Below the pieces are notes generated by a model, which was given only the letters and a program-made list of their open reading frames with translations, was not told the origin of the DNA and searched no databases. The position numbers were made by a program, and so were the translations under genes. From the NCBI RefSeq assembly GCF_954871325.1, contig NC_088779.1, forward strand, positions 21,454,846 through 21,518,845: 64,000 nucleotides of DNA, given 5' to 3'. Source of the stretch: Gordionus sp. m RMFG-2023 (lineage: Eukaryota; Nematomorpha; Gordioida; Chordodea; Parachordodidae). Positions 36,301 to 48,570 of this stretch are shown here, in pieces (position 1 is the first letter of the stretch; every line of letters starts with the position of its first letter).

Positions 36301-39300
36301 TGGATTACTATTGACAAGAATGATTTTTTTATTAAGCCTGTGTCAAAAATATTAAAAAATAAATTCACAAACTTTCGAAATTTTAGAAAATAAATAAAGC
36401 TAACATCAAAACATAATTCTAGAAAATTTTATAAATTTCAAAAATTTGACACACGATTTCATAAAAATTTGCAAATTTTGAAACTTTTCAAATTTAAAAA
36501 AAAAATTTGGAAATTATCTAACGAAATATTTTTTATAAAAATATCTCTAATTAAAAAAATTTACAAAAATTTATACATAATATTTTAAATTATAAAAGAA
36601 AAATAATTATACAATAGTTAATTGTTTTCCCAAAACGAGGAACTGCAATTATATTTATATTTAAAAATTTGAAGCCATAGTACTTTTATAGTAATCCAAG
36701 ATTATTAGTTAACTTAAAAGAATAATAATATAACAGACTCGATTGTTCATTCTAAACACTATGCACTAGAAGAATAATAATATATTTTATGCGACATCTC
36801 ATTATTTTCCTCGGGCTTATTTCACCTTCTTATAGGTGTATCTTCGTTCGGGCGTAGAGCTTGCTAAACATTGGACTTAGTCCAAGAGTTACTTGTTTAA
36901 TTATTTCCTAGCCTTTCCAGTTAACATTGCTTCTTCTATTTCGGAGTGTTTATCTCATTCTCTTGGTCAGCCTGTTTTCAATTGTTTTTCCATTATTTTA
37001 CAACTATTTCTTTGTATCATCCTTTCGATGTGGATTTATCTGTGAATACCCGACTTTTGCTTGTAACAACGTGTATGAGTTATGAAAGGCTTGGTATTTA
37101 TTGTTTTTTTAAAAAAAAATTATCAGTCGCCGACAAAATAATTTTTAGATATTCGACCCGTTGCTGCTGTCATCTTTATCTTGTTAGCCATTTGCGAAAT
37201 ACTGATTTTTTTGACCCGAAGGCTGGGTAAATTGTACAAAATTATTTTACTCTCCGAGCAAAAAAAATACGACTCTGGCCGAAAACTTTAAAAATTGTTC
37301 ACGGCCCGGGTTAGGTCTGCCCATGCTGATCTCTACTCTTTTCTTCGAAAAATTTGTTTCTGATAGAGGGTGTATTTTTGGGCTGAATGATTGAGTTTCT
37401 GCAGAGGAGAGCAAAATTGTTTGAGATTAATTTGCAGTTCGTTGTCCATTACTAGTGGGATTTCATACGTGTTAAATTAACGTTCTAATTTTTTTACAGG
37501 AGTGTCTGTTGTTATCTTTTTTAGTCGATCATTTTTAATCCATCGGCAAATTTATAAAAGCAAATCTACTCCTTAACATTTATGACGGAAATTTAATAGA
37601 GTATACTGGTATTTCGGTATGTTTGACATCCGACCCCCTTAATCAAATTTTCAATATTATTCATTTTAAACCAATACATAATGTCTCGAATTGATTTAAA
37701 AGCCGTGATATCTGGATATCTTAAGGGATTATACTCTCGTTCCAAAATAAAATACTATCACCTGTTCAATTTTATCTTTGTAACTCCTCGATTTTGCTTG
37801 CTATCTTGGTTACGTTTATCATTATTTTTTTAATATTTTCACTTTACGTAATATGATATCTTTTTCTGCCTTGTCTGTGGGTTTCTTTCTTTCTAAATTT
37901 GGTAACCCTATATAATTTATGGTGCTATATAATCATTATCAATTTGTTATGTAGTATTATATCCAAAGTTTCGAGATAAGGCATTCGCTTCGGTGTTCTC
38001 TCTTTGCTAAACAGTAATATCTATGGTTTATACGCCCATCATACTAATCTTTGGTTGATCAATGCACTTTAGTTAGATCTTTTTGGATGTCATATAGTCT
38101 TATTTAAATGAATGTGGTCGGTTTTTCCATTCATAAAAAAGCGTTTAAAAGTGTACATACATGAGGAGGCGGTAGGCTCCATGGTAGTTAGGATTCCCCT
38201 CAAAAATAATGTTACTTCGTGCCTTTAGCCAGAACTTTCTTTCCAATCAGTGTGTTAATCATCAGTTTTTTTAACGATGATCACGTTATCAAGATATAGT
38301 TCACTGCAACAACTATCACCCCCTCCCCACCCCCCTCAAAATTTTTTTTAAAACATTTATTAACCTTAAAAGAACACATTTCTTACAATTTCATTTTTTT
38401 TCTCTTAATGAACCCTAAATAAGCAAATTTAATTTTATTTAATAAAATACGATTATTGATCTATATCCTCAGAAAATATAACTTTATTTTAAGTTTTGTT
38501 TTTAAACGGCCCGATTTAGCCTATTTTTAAAAATGGCTGACTCAATCTTAGCTAAAAGTAAATTTTGACCACCGATGGCAGAAAGGTTTGAAATTCTATT
38601 GAAGAAACGTTACTCGAATACTTTACAGGTTTCATCACTCTAGTTAAAATATGAATTTTACGGGGTATACATATTATTTTTTAACCATCAGACTCGCAAG
38701 TTAGGCGGTACGGTAAACGATTTTGAAAATAGAGAGTTGGAATTGGTCGATGATTTCGTCCAGCAATTCAGTAAAGCATTTTTTAAAAATAGATTCTTGT
38801 AAAAATATATTACTTTAAATATTATGTGTTTCCATTTATATCTTTTTATTTAACCAGTTTTTTAAAAAAAAAAAAGACGAATGGAATGCCAAAGTTCAAA
38901 CGCTATTAGCTGATCTAGAAACAAAAGACAATTTCGCGGCAGAGCAAAGGGAAGAATTGGATTCCTTGATCAAAGATTTAGAAATTTCCAAGCACGAAAA
39001 GAAAGTTATGAGCAAAAATATGGAAGAACTCAAGTGTAAACTTATATTATCGGAAAACTACCAAATAGATCTCAACAAACAGGTTTAGATTTTTTTAAAA
39101 AATTATTTTATTTATGAGAATTGAGAGGCATAAAAGTGGAGGAAAATGGTTATTTTTAATTACTTGCAAATAAGGTGATACCATATATTTAGCTTTCATT
39201 TTAAATAGTTTTATAATAATATTCATTGAAAAACAATTCAAAGTTATTGGACATGCAGATTCGATACAAGGAAGCCGCTTCCATGCTACACATTATTCAG

Positions 39301-42300
39301 GAAAACGCCAGGAACGAAACATTACATACCGATCCCAATACATTGAACGACCAATCGAAAGCCTGCTGCTTTTATTGCTCACTGATAAATTCCTCGAAAA
39401 ATGAAGTTGAAATGTTTGGCAACGATGCCGATAGAAACGCATCATCCACTCACGTAGATTGTAACATGTACGATAATAATTGTTATATAAATAATGGAAA
39501 CTTCGGGTAATGACTTGGATACCCTTTGAAGCAGAATTAAAAGAGCGCAATTTATAGTCTTTTTTATAGAACCGGCGAGACCCCAATACTTAAGATTTAC
39601 CGGTAAAGGCTCAAATATCTGGTAGATTTTAGAAAAAAATACAATTTGTTAAACAACGTCCAAAATTTGAGTGGTCAAAATGTTTTTTATTTTAATTTGG
39701 TCAATATAAAAAGGTCGGTAATATAACAGCCATTTATTTATAATTTAAATCTAAACCTATCCCATATCTGTATTTTGGTGTAATCAAACAGAAATCTGCG
39801 TCTTTAAAAAGTAATTGACCAGTTATCAGCTTATTTTGTTTATGGTGAACTTCACATCCAATATCAATTTCTTTTTTAAAAACATTGGCGTGATTGTGAT
39901 TCGAACTAAGATATGCGCAAGGCAAGTACGGCGTCTTGACAACTGAAACCTTTGTTTTTCTGTCTCTTTTCATGGTCAAAGAAGCACCAAGCAAAATTTA
40001 TGAATAACATGTAGATTTAAATTTTTGAATATAAACTGCCTTGAACAATCTCGTTAACCCCCCCCCCCCCTCGCATTTTAGCAGTCTGAAATCTTATAAA
40101 TGTAACTTTTCTTTATTTTAACATTTCCAACTACTGCACTTAGATCAATTAGTTTCCTATATAATATATATATATATCGGAGACCTGCAGAGGTACCATT
40201 TGCACAGCCCGACCCGGATTTTTTTTTAAATTAAAATTTCGGGTTTTATATTTTTAGGCCCTGCCCGGTTTTTTAAAAATGTATTTAATTTTTATAGCTA
40301 ATAATAAAATTTAAAATATTTGGTTTTAAAATACACGACCTGGCTCGGGTATTTTTTTTAAAAAATTTTTTAGGCCTGGCTTAGGGCTAGGCCTGCAGGT
40401 CTAGGTATATACTAGTATATTTTTTATTTAATTTGTTCTTAGGCCTTTCGAGTCATCATCACCCAATCAAGAAACGCTCAATTTTATAGCAGAAAGTGGA
40501 TATGAGTAAATTTATAATATATATATAACATATATTTTAAATGTTGCAAATTTTTGTTAAAGTCTTCCATTTAAAGTAATATTGTTAACATGCTTATTAC
40601 TCTAAAAAAATAAACTCTGATAGGTCTTCCATCAACAGAATTCCACTGCGTCAAAGTTACAAATTTAATAAGTAAAAAAATTACTATTATTTTGTTTAAA
40701 ACGTCTATTTCGCTTATTTTTTTTAAAAGCGGTTAAATCAAGATATTAGCCGAAATGGTATTAACTATAGCCCTTAAAATTTAATGAGGAAGGGTTGATT
40801 CTATTCTGGCCAAATCATGAAGCTTAGATATTTATTTATTATTTGGCGGAAATCTTTAGCCGATTTCATCGAGGTTTTTAACAACACTACTAGCCAATTA
40901 TATTAATACTATTCATATCCTTTCAAATATATTTAACATATGAGGCATATGATAAAATACCAGAGATCCTTGTCTAGGTTAGTAATTTAGACCTAGCGCT
41001 GGATTTGAAAAAAAATAGTTTCAAACACGGCCCAGTATTTTTAATATGCTGGAATTTTTAAGATTTTGGCTATATCTTGTAACTTATTTCAAAGGGAAAT
41101 TGTAAGTATGAGTAGTAAATGATTATTAAATATTCCATTTTATATATTTTTCTAACTGATTAATTGAGATAAAAAAATTTTAAATTGTCCTGGCCTGGAT
41201 TTTGTAAAAGCCCGGGCTTATAATTTTTATAATATTTATAGCCTGGTTCTTATAATACCCAGTTGACTTTGTTCTGGACTTGCAGGTCTGAATATATAAA
41301 ATTCACCTCCATATTTATAAATTCTTAATTGTTTTTTAAAAAACACTTTGCCTCCCAAAACGAAATGTCCAAAGTCTCTTACCAAACTCCGACAATTTCA
41401 ATCAACCGGTGATCCCTAGGTATCTTGATTTTACTTATGACAGCACATTGTCACAGTCTTCCTCTTCTATATCTTGTCAAGCTTTATCAAACGCATCTGA
41501 AGATTTTTGTGACCATAAATGTTTTATAACTACTACCTCTTATTATAATATATTATTTATAACAATCGATAAAAATTTATTTACAAGGAATTTTTGTTCG
41601 AAAATGTTTAAGTATTAACAATTCAAATTTCATTTAATGACAGCCCATATAATTATAAATATTGCATTTCTAGATGTTTTTCAGTTTATCGCCTGATTAT
41701 TAAAGTCAACCTTGGTCAAATTCTTAGTTTTTTAACCCTTATTACAATTTTTAAAAAACTCCCTTCAAAAGTATACATTTGTGATAAAATATGATTGTTA
41801 CAATTTTAACTAGGTGGCATGATCCCATTCAGTATATATGAGGGTGTGCTGAAATTGGTTGGTATTTATTTATGAGCGGCTGTCTTTGAAATTTAAGCAT
41901 GTTTAAAAACTATACTTATAATATCCATTATTTTTATTTATTTTTTTACATTTTAGCTTCCTATTTATTTATATAACATAATTCAAAAATTATTAGCCGC
42001 AGATAATAATTATATCACGCACAATAAAATGGTCAAAAAATCAGCTTCGGAATACGACAATAAATTTGCTCACCTTAAACCCGTTGAAAAGCTAGTTGGA
42101 AACTCAAAAAAAATGAGTTACCTGCGCAAACTGAAATTAGTTAAATCTTTGGAAGGTAAACAGTATGTGTATTTTTACTCCTTTTTTGAAAAAAAAAATA
42201 CTAATTAAAAAAATAATTTGCCTAACCTTGATCGTAAATTCGCCCAATTTTCAGATTGACTTATTTAATAGCCATAAATTAAGATTATATCTTAAATATT

Positions 42301-44196
42301 GTTAAATAGTTACTTGGAATTATTTGTTATATTAAATAAATACAAAAATTGAATAATATACTTGCATATAAATTCATATTAATAAATTTTTATGAATAAT
42401 GATATCGTCCATTTTGACGTAAAGTGGGCTAAAATACGATCAAATCTCACTATCAAAGGAGGCCCTCCCCCAAAAAATGTGATGCGTATATACAGATCGA
42501 TTTTTATTATTATTGTACATTATCTGATAGGAAAATATTTGAGGCAATTGAAACACATTTATTTCTAAAATTTATATATCGTTCTAAATGACAAAAACAA
42601 ACTCCCTCTTTTCTAAAAAGTATTTGAGTGCTTGAATAAATTTACCTTATCCTCCATCTTTATTATATAGATCACATCATAATTTTTTGTTATAGGATCC
42701 ATCACACTTTCCAAATGGAAAACCTTGGCCTCCAATTCCTTGACTCCGCTCACTCCACCAGGCCATAAAGACAATAAACCGCATAAGAATAGGATAGATA
42801 ATCAACTTCAAATCATGAATAATGACCATTTCCACGACGATTCTTTAAAGAAAGGCATTTTGAATCGCGTTTCTTTGCCCTTGAACTCTTCGTTTTCCCT
42901 CACCGACCTGACTGAACAAAAACATTATACCCATATTTGGCTCAATACTCATATTAAGGAAGAAAGGGAAGCCTTTCTCAAGCAAACATTTGAGTTAATT
43001 TTTTTAATGATAATTTTTTAAATAAAAATGGGTATTTAAAACAAAAGGCCGAATATGTATATAAACGGAATAAAATTTTATAATTTGTTGATGGAAAGAG
43101 GGAAAAAAGAAGGGAAAGATTATTTCATTTTAAAAAGTGTTTTGAATTTAATGTTTTAGTTGTTTATTACGTTTTTTTAAAGTATTTGACATGTTGTTAA
43201 ACGGCTCTTTTTGAGCTGATTTTATAAAATGGCTAACTCAATATTTTATCCCGATGCCTTGAAATATCGCTGACAGATGTCCAAATCTTTGTGTTATCTA
43301 TCAGCAAAATCTTTATATTTTTCTAAATTTATTGAGCTCAGCGTTTTTAAAATCGGCTCTAATCCAGCAGTTTAACAACACTAATAATAACCTTATATAA
43401 AAATTGTTAACAATATTTTAGCTCTAAGAATTTCCAGGCTCTAGCCAGACCACGCAAATCATTTTTAAATTCTTCGCTGCTAACGCTCAAGAATGATAAA
43501 AGTTACAAATACACCGACAATGATGCCATCGATTCACATTCCGCCATAACATCAATGTGTCTCGCTCCTCCTTCTAAAAACTACAAAGCTAATTACCATT
43601 CTATGGGCCTGGCCTCTATTCTGTTTACCTCCCAAAGTGACAACCTCGATAAACATGTATCTAAATCGACTAGCTCTTTGGATTCACTCAGCACTCTGGA
43701 AGAACATCAATTCGATCATCTTAACCGAAATTTCGATAATTTATACTATATTCCCTCTCTCGCTGCGCAAAATAATTATTTTAGGGGGCGAAAATCGAAC
43801 CTAACAATAGACAGACTTAAGGATACAATGCGGTCCTTAGATTTTATAACGCATCATAACCATGGCAAAGGCGATGGCAATCATAACGCGACAAATAAAA
43901 TTTGTAGAGACACTTCGAAAGTTCTCACCAATGGTTATAAAAATTATTACACCCCTGGAAGGCAAACTAACAACGGGAAACCTCGGGTGCTAAATATAGA
44001 CGCATTTTACGCCAATATGCATAGGCTACGAAGGTTACAAAGATCTAACAACGGCCTTAATACATTTAAACCTGCCGCTTCTGTCAAAGTAGATCTTAAG
44101 AAATCGAACTCTAATGATTTTTCGAAATTTATGACTAACCCTCCTTCCTGTTTTTCTTACATCAACAGATATAATTCTAGTTGCGTTATCGAATAA
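33315..44196 (+). CDS. TRAK: TRAK/Milton mitochondrial kinesin-dynein adaptor (5' end missing)
   Basis: Fourteen phase-consistent exons give 913 residues plus a missing start: 33,315-33,673; 33,882-33,958; 34,145-34,261; 35,397-35,485; 36,021-36,147; 38,692-38,770; 38,877-39,082; 39,244-39,506; 40,443-40,505; 40,624-40,671; 41,420-41,508; 42,003-42,155; 42,696-42,993; 43,422-44,196. TRAK proteins tether kinesin-1 and dynein-dynactin to Miro on mitochondria. Exon 1 is Ser/Arg-rich and unlike known domains. Exons 2-8 are the HAP1_N coiled coil: MTTTYNDFEAVAHLLEE, then KERDLELAAKIGKTL (the AAxxG dynein CC1-box site), then SQLRYELKCKDKMLQ, ending LLDMQIRYKEAASMLHIIQE. Exon 9 opens GPFESSS, recalling the vertebrate FPFES Spindly-type site. 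Exons 12-13 hold the Milton domain core (YLRKLKLVKSLEGSITL, then WKTLASNSLTPLTPPG). The long last exon is Ser/Asn-rich. The exon 11 donor (GTGACC) and the exon 12 acceptor are the least certain junctions. An acceptor at 33,315 with a good pyrimidine tract, and no ATG further left in frame, argue against this exon holding the start. Confidence 0.9.
33882..36147 (+). other. HAP1_N coiled-coil core of TRAK (exons 2-5)
   Basis: The most conserved part of the gene. The joins GG|T, phase 0, phase 0 and AG|T between exons keep the heptads unbroken. The AAKIGKTLI stretch in exon 3 corresponds to the CC1 box that contacts dynein light intermediate chain in BICD- and TRAK-type adaptors. KSLKLLEEKTSRLEKEN in exon 5 corresponds to the vertebrate LQEKLRGLEEEN segment. 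Confidence 0.88.
36148..38691 (+). other. Large TRAK intron with unclassified repeat DNA
   Basis: Between about 36,780 and 38,300 the intron is distinctly GC-richer than its neighbours. A GGCCCGGGTTAGGTCTGCC stretch ending near TGATCTCTA (about 37,300-37,335) looks like the right end of a GGCCC-type hAT MITE whose left end was not found. A worn foldback copy may lie at 38,500-38,630. No protein domain could be assigned on either strand. Confidence 0.4.
38319..38336 (-). other. Cytosine run, potential G-quadruplex on minus strand
   Basis: Runs of 5, 4 and 6 cytosines separated by single bases, inside a TRAK intron. The minus strand could form a quadruplex with short loops. The TRAK RNA would carry the C-rich strand. 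Confidence 0.35.
39734..39994 (-). other. Unassigned ORF inside a TRAK intron
   Basis: From the ATG at about 39,973, 79 codons run antisense to TRAK between exons 8 and 9. The translation has VVKTPYLPCAYL and KKEIDIGCEVHH segments that weakly recall the N-terminal part of fumarylacetoacetate-hydrolase proteins (LKP..., HHEIELGVV), but the metal-binding residues are not convincingly present. It may be a worn retrocopy fragment or chance. Confidence 0.2.
40178..40404. mobile_element. GGCCC-type hAT MITE in TRAK intron
   Basis: Left CGGAGACCTGCAGAGG and right GGCCTGCAGGTCTAG match the ends of 3,055-4,370, and the first 45 bp (GACCTGCAGAGG(C/T)ACCATTT) are almost identical. Flanks ATATATAT and GTATATAC agree at 6 of 8 bases in a TA repeat. 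The right end lies only 38 bp from the next exon's first base, so it must carry or border that intron's branch region. Confidence 0.8.
40735..40889. mobile_element. Degraded foldback MITE in TRAK intron
   Basis: Right end GGTTTTTAACAACACTA matches the family. The interior ATTTGGCGGAAATCTTTAGC region is worn and the left end is unclear. Confidence 0.4.
40985..41290. mobile_element. Degraded GGCC-type MITE in TRAK intron
   Basis: Contains worn ACGGCCCAGTATTTTTAATA, TGTCCTGGCCTGGATTTTG and AAGCCCGGGCTTATAATTTT segments and ends GACTTGCAGGTCTG, close to the CAGACCTGCAG terminal repeat. A matching left end TAGACCTAGCGCTGG is plausible. No target duplication recognised. Confidence 0.5.
42003..42993 (+). 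other. Milton domain of TRAK (exons 12-13)
   Basis: LRKLKLVKSLEG split by an intron after the first base of the Gly codon, followed by SITLSKWKTLA, matches the vertebrate LPEKLQIVKPLEGS..LHHWQQLA block of the Pfam Milton family. The junction G|GA regenerates the conserved Gly exactly, which strongly supports the exon model. Confidence 0.85.
43189..43383. mobile_element. Foldback MITE in last TRAK intron
   Basis: Ends ACATGTTGTTAAACGGCT and CAGTTTAACAACACTA. The core with GACAGATGTCCAAATCTTTG is in inverted orientation relative to the 31,857 copy. It occupies almost half of the intron between 42,993 and 43,422. Confidence 0.65.
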
Positions 44197-45282
44197 TTAG
44201 GGCTAAAAAGGATTTTTCCGATATAATTTTATACTAAATGTATGATAGGGATCAATTCTTTAAAAAAATATTTGTTTTATCAGATTTTTTTTTATAAATT
44301 TCAATTTTCATTTACATTTTTTTTAGGTCTGGGGGTTTTTCCCCGCATTTGATGTTTCCTTCTATTCATAGAAAATTTTTTTATCCAAAAAATCAAAAAG
44401 TTTTGAATTCAAAAAATATTTTTTAATCTTTTTCGCTTTTATCGTTTTTTATATCTGGTCTCTTGAGAAGCTTTATAAACGGCGTGTTATCCGGTAAAAT
44501 TAGACTAACACGATTTATTTCTTTTTTAAGAAATAATTAATAATATAATATTATTTAAAACTACGGTGACTAAAATTTTTTATATAATAATATATTACAA
44601 ATAAATATATATATTTAAAAAAAAAGGTAAAAATAATTTTAGTCAGATTTCTATAAACATTTCGTTAATTTTAAAAACTGAAATCGCGTACAAATAGTTT
44701 TACATTTATAATGTATAATTCCCATTTTTTAAATAACAAAAACTATGTTTTTTGCACCCATTTTTGTTTGCATACTAATTTAATGATTTAGCAGATGCTT
44801 AGAATCTGCTGATATCAAGGAATCATTTTGGATATTACCCATTAAAAATATATTTTTTTATAAAAAAAAGTGGTATCTAATGATTGGAGTCCTTTAATAC
44901 CGAAACCTAAAATATAAATATTATAAATAATATATAGTTTTATAACATAATAATTAATAATATATAATTTAGCATAATAAAAGAGGCAGTTTTATATTTT
45001 CGCTATTAAAATTGTGTAAATTCTATTTATGAATTTTTTTTTTAAAAATTGTTTGGAATTTAAAAATATACCTTTTTTAATAAAAATGATTATATCTAAT
45101 TATCGGCTTATAATGTCACAATATCAATAATATATTATATTTATTATTAGTATATATATTTAATAAAAAAAAATGAAAGTTTAAAATGCACCACTCGTTT
45201 ATTTTTAATCTAATTTAAAATGTTATCCCCAACTTTCTATGCATATTTTTTCCTAGTTATTAGGAGTGTATCGATTAGAGGT
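44197..45282. other. TRAK 3' flank
   Basis: Holds the TRAK 3' untranslated region. AATAAA at 44,600-44,605 is a possible polyadenylation signal, but such hexamers are frequent in this composition. No gene otherwise. Confidence 0.4.
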
Positions 45283-45620
45283 CAAAAATTCCGCCCACTC
45301 ATTTTTGAATTTTTTTTTAGATGATTTTTTATAAAAATTTACCTGCCCGCCCAATAATCTATAAATTTTGTTTAACCCGCCCGTGTAATGTTTTAATACC
45401 AAGTTTGGCTCTTTAAATATATTTTTAATTAAACATATATAATATACAATATTATGAAATAATTATTTTTATTAAATTGAAGTCTGTTCTGCTCATTTTT
45501 CCTGAAAGCGCACACGCCCACCCATTATTTTAAAAATATTTTTAAACCGCCCGCCACGGGCCTTATTTAAAAAAAACCCTAGGCGAGCTATACTCGTCTA
45601 TTGCATTCAAGTATCGATAC
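45283..45620. repeat. CCGCCC-rich repeat
   Basis: Several CCGCCCA and CCCGCCCG motifs (near 45,292, 45,343, 45,378, 45,508 and 45,548) in AT-rich DNA, with exact GTATCGAT copies at both sides (45,275-45,282 and about 45,613-45,620). This may be another hAT MITE with its own subterminal motif. The terminal inverted repeat is poor, so class is uncertain. Confidence 0.45.
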
Positions 45621-46657
45621 CACTTTTCGGAGGTCGATCTGATTTTATATTAGTATACTAATCGTTTTAATTTTTAATGCATACATCTACTCCTCTCACA
45701 TATACTTCTGAAACACCGTAAAGTGCCAGATTTTAGATAACTGGAAAGGTAACGCCATTTTAAAAATCAAAAGTTAGAGAATGCCTTCCTAAGGGTTCAA
45801 GGACAAAAATTATGACATTTAAAATAGAATTTTTTTTAGAAATCTTAGAGAGAAGGGAGAATCGACCTGTATTGGTTTATTCAAAGTCTAACATTTATAA
45901 AATTAAAGGTATTTTGTAAATGGATTAATGGCACGATTATATAATAAAAAAAGAATGTCTTTGTAAAAATATAATTTTTCGCCAATTTAGAAGAAGCCTT
46001 GGTGTATTCATCAACTCCTTATATATATGCCTATTTTGCCATATATATTTTATAAGAATTGTCATTGATCTATCAGGGTATTTTTTTAAAAAACCATAAT
46101 TTAGTGTTTAAATACCAAATAATTTCTTAATTATAAAATGCATATTTTGAAATTTTGTCGAGATATTTAAGTATAATTTAATTAGGTTTCCTTTCTCAAT
46201 CCTTTATCTTGATATTTGAATTAGAATGTACAATTATTTTGGTTTTCTGGCCTCTAAAATAATTTCTACCAAGTTTTACCGGTTCGTAATTTTTTATGAA
46301 GGAAAACAACATAAATTTGCCTAATTATCAGCTTTTAACTTCAGTGAACCCCAAAAACCTTTCTGCCCAACATACCGAACTGAATCGCGCTAACCTCTAT
46401 TATACATTGAGAATAAAATTTAGTGAAATAATGGCTTCTTCATCATTAATTAGGTAAATCATTGTTGCATTAATGTGCAAAACTGGAATTGTTTATTTCT
46501 TTCTAAAACCATGGTGATTAATTTTTCATGTAAACAATAAAAATGTATCGGTAAAGCCATTGTGTTTTTAAATATAAATTACATACCGCCAACTTGAAAA
46601 TAGCAAATGTGGCTTGAAACAAGGGTTGGATAGAATAGCTAATACTTGTATTTAATA
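45621..46657. other. Gene-free stretch
   Basis: No exon, domain or bounded repeat seen. Confidence 0.5.
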
Positions 46658-47428
46658 CAGGGTTGGTTATTTGATCGGTCAAATTCAATTAAAAAAATTT
46701 TTATGACAGTATTCACTTTATATTATATCTGTTAATTTGATTCATTCTTGAAATATTATTTAGTTTCCACTTTCTCTAATGTTTTCTGGTTCAATTTAAT
46801 GATCATTTTATTTTATGTTTTATATTAATCATAAATTATTATTAACACTAAAGTCAACGTTTTTAATCAATTTCGGTTCTTTGTATGAAAATTACCTCAT
46901 ACGAACCAATTTCTTTCTGAAGAATAAGTTGATAATTGTAAGGATTAATAAGATATTTGTTACTTCCCTTAAAGGGCTATGTGTAAAAAGTCCCTTCGAG
47001 CAGCTTGTTGCCGAAATTTGATTAAGGTTGTAGATTCTTCCGCATTCCACCAATTTTGTTTATCAAAGATATCATTTATTTTTATCCAAAATTGTTAGTT
47101 GCCTATATATGATCAATTATTCTATTGGACATATATCACACAAAGTTTCTTCAACGACAGACGATTTTAAAAATTTGTTGCACATTTTATTAAAAAAGAT
47201 CACTTTGCTAAACTGATTATATTTAATTGTGATGATATGGCATGCTGATTTCTGTAGCTGGAAGGTACTACAGTTGGTATATGTTTATTTTTAAAAAATT
47301 TAACATTTTTTTTAAATAAAAGATACCTGAGAATTAAATAATTACTCGATCTTGATAAAATATTTTAGAGTATTTGACCGGTCAATTGACCTGATTTAAC
47401 CCGTCAATTAACAGGATTGCCAATCCTG
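46658..47428. mobile_element. Non-autonomous hAT-like element
   Basis: Left end CAGGGTTGGTTATTTGATCG, right end GGATTGCCAATCCTG; subterminal GATCGGTCAAAT and ATTTGACCGGTCAA are inverted. Flanks ATTTAATA and AATTAAAA match at 6 of 8 bases. No transposase frame. Confidence 0.65.
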
Positions 47429-47875
47429 AATTAAAATGCTAAATTTAAATACTTTTTTGTATTCATAATTAGTATTTATTTGAATAACTTATAGAGTCTT
47501 TCTTTAGTATTTGTATTTTAAATGCTTAAAATAAATAGTATTCATTATTTTCTTTTTATTTTATTATATTATAATATAATTTATTTAAATATTATTTTTG
47601 TGATCTAAGTTAGAGAAAAAGAAAATCGAGCCCATCTAATTCATCCTATTTTATCGAAATGTGTGACGTTCATTTACTCAAGAAAAATATTTTTAAAAAA
47701 ATTGAATTTGATGATATAAAGCTAAACAGTAATAAAAATCAGGTCCATATTTTTTTAGATGGACTGATATTTAGAAGATCAATCATATTATATAAAAAAA
47801 TCTATCTTGCAAAATTTATAATAAAATTAAAGCACAATTATATATTAGAAATTATTTTATATATTTGCTTTTGCT

Positions 47876-48562
47876 CAAGGATGTGCTCCTTCAAAAAAAT
47901 GAGTTCTGGTTTAGGTTCAGGGTTCGGTGACCAGAATATAACATTACAGAAACATCATTTTTTATAAATTTATTTTATTTAGTATTACCATAAAATTAAT
48001 TCACTCGGGTTGTTCGGGCTCGGTTTGGTGCTCGTCTGTGGATTTGGTCGACTTTGGTTGGATTGGTTCTGGTTCATTCTTTCGACCAAAAACCCAACCA
48101 AAAATCTGCTAATTCCAACCAAGCAATTTAACCACACTACTTAATCTATCCTAGATAGATATTATTACATTTAATCATCATTTATAAAAAAACTTTTAAA
48201 ATCTGCTTTGCTGGGTAAAATTTAAAAATTTTTACGAAAAATGGCCGACACTTAAATATAACAAAAAGGATTGCACGAAAAAATGATCAAATAATGTTAT
48301 TTTTAAATTTATATATTTTTTGAATAAAAAAAACGATTGTTTCAAATAGGAACTCTTTTTAAAAGAAATCTTATATAAATGAAAATCGTAAATTACATGT
48401 TTTTTTAAATTATATTATTTTTATTTAACATATAATTTAAAATAAATAAAATGTAAGTTAAAATAAAAAAATAAATTTTTTTAAAAAAAAAGTTTGGACC
48501 CTGTGAAAAAGGTTTTGGGTTTGGGTTCAGCGAAATATCGAGGGTTCGGGTTCTCATCCCTG
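47876..48562. mobile_element. Non-autonomous copy of the CAGGGATG hAT family
   Basis: Left CAAGGATGTGCTCC and right GGTTCTCATCCCTG correspond to the ends of 25,984-27,738, and the subterminal GGTTCAGGGTTCGG motif is shared. Flanks CTTTTGCT and CTTTTTAT match at 6 of 8. A GTTGGATTGGTTCTGGTT/CCAACCAAAAAT foldback near 48,000-48,130 may be a nested insertion. Confidence 0.75.
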
Positions 48563-48570
48563 CTTTTTAT

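Noticed and set aside
39293-39586. Minus-strand ORF overlapping TRAK exon 8
   Set aside because: Shadow of the plus-strand coding exon.
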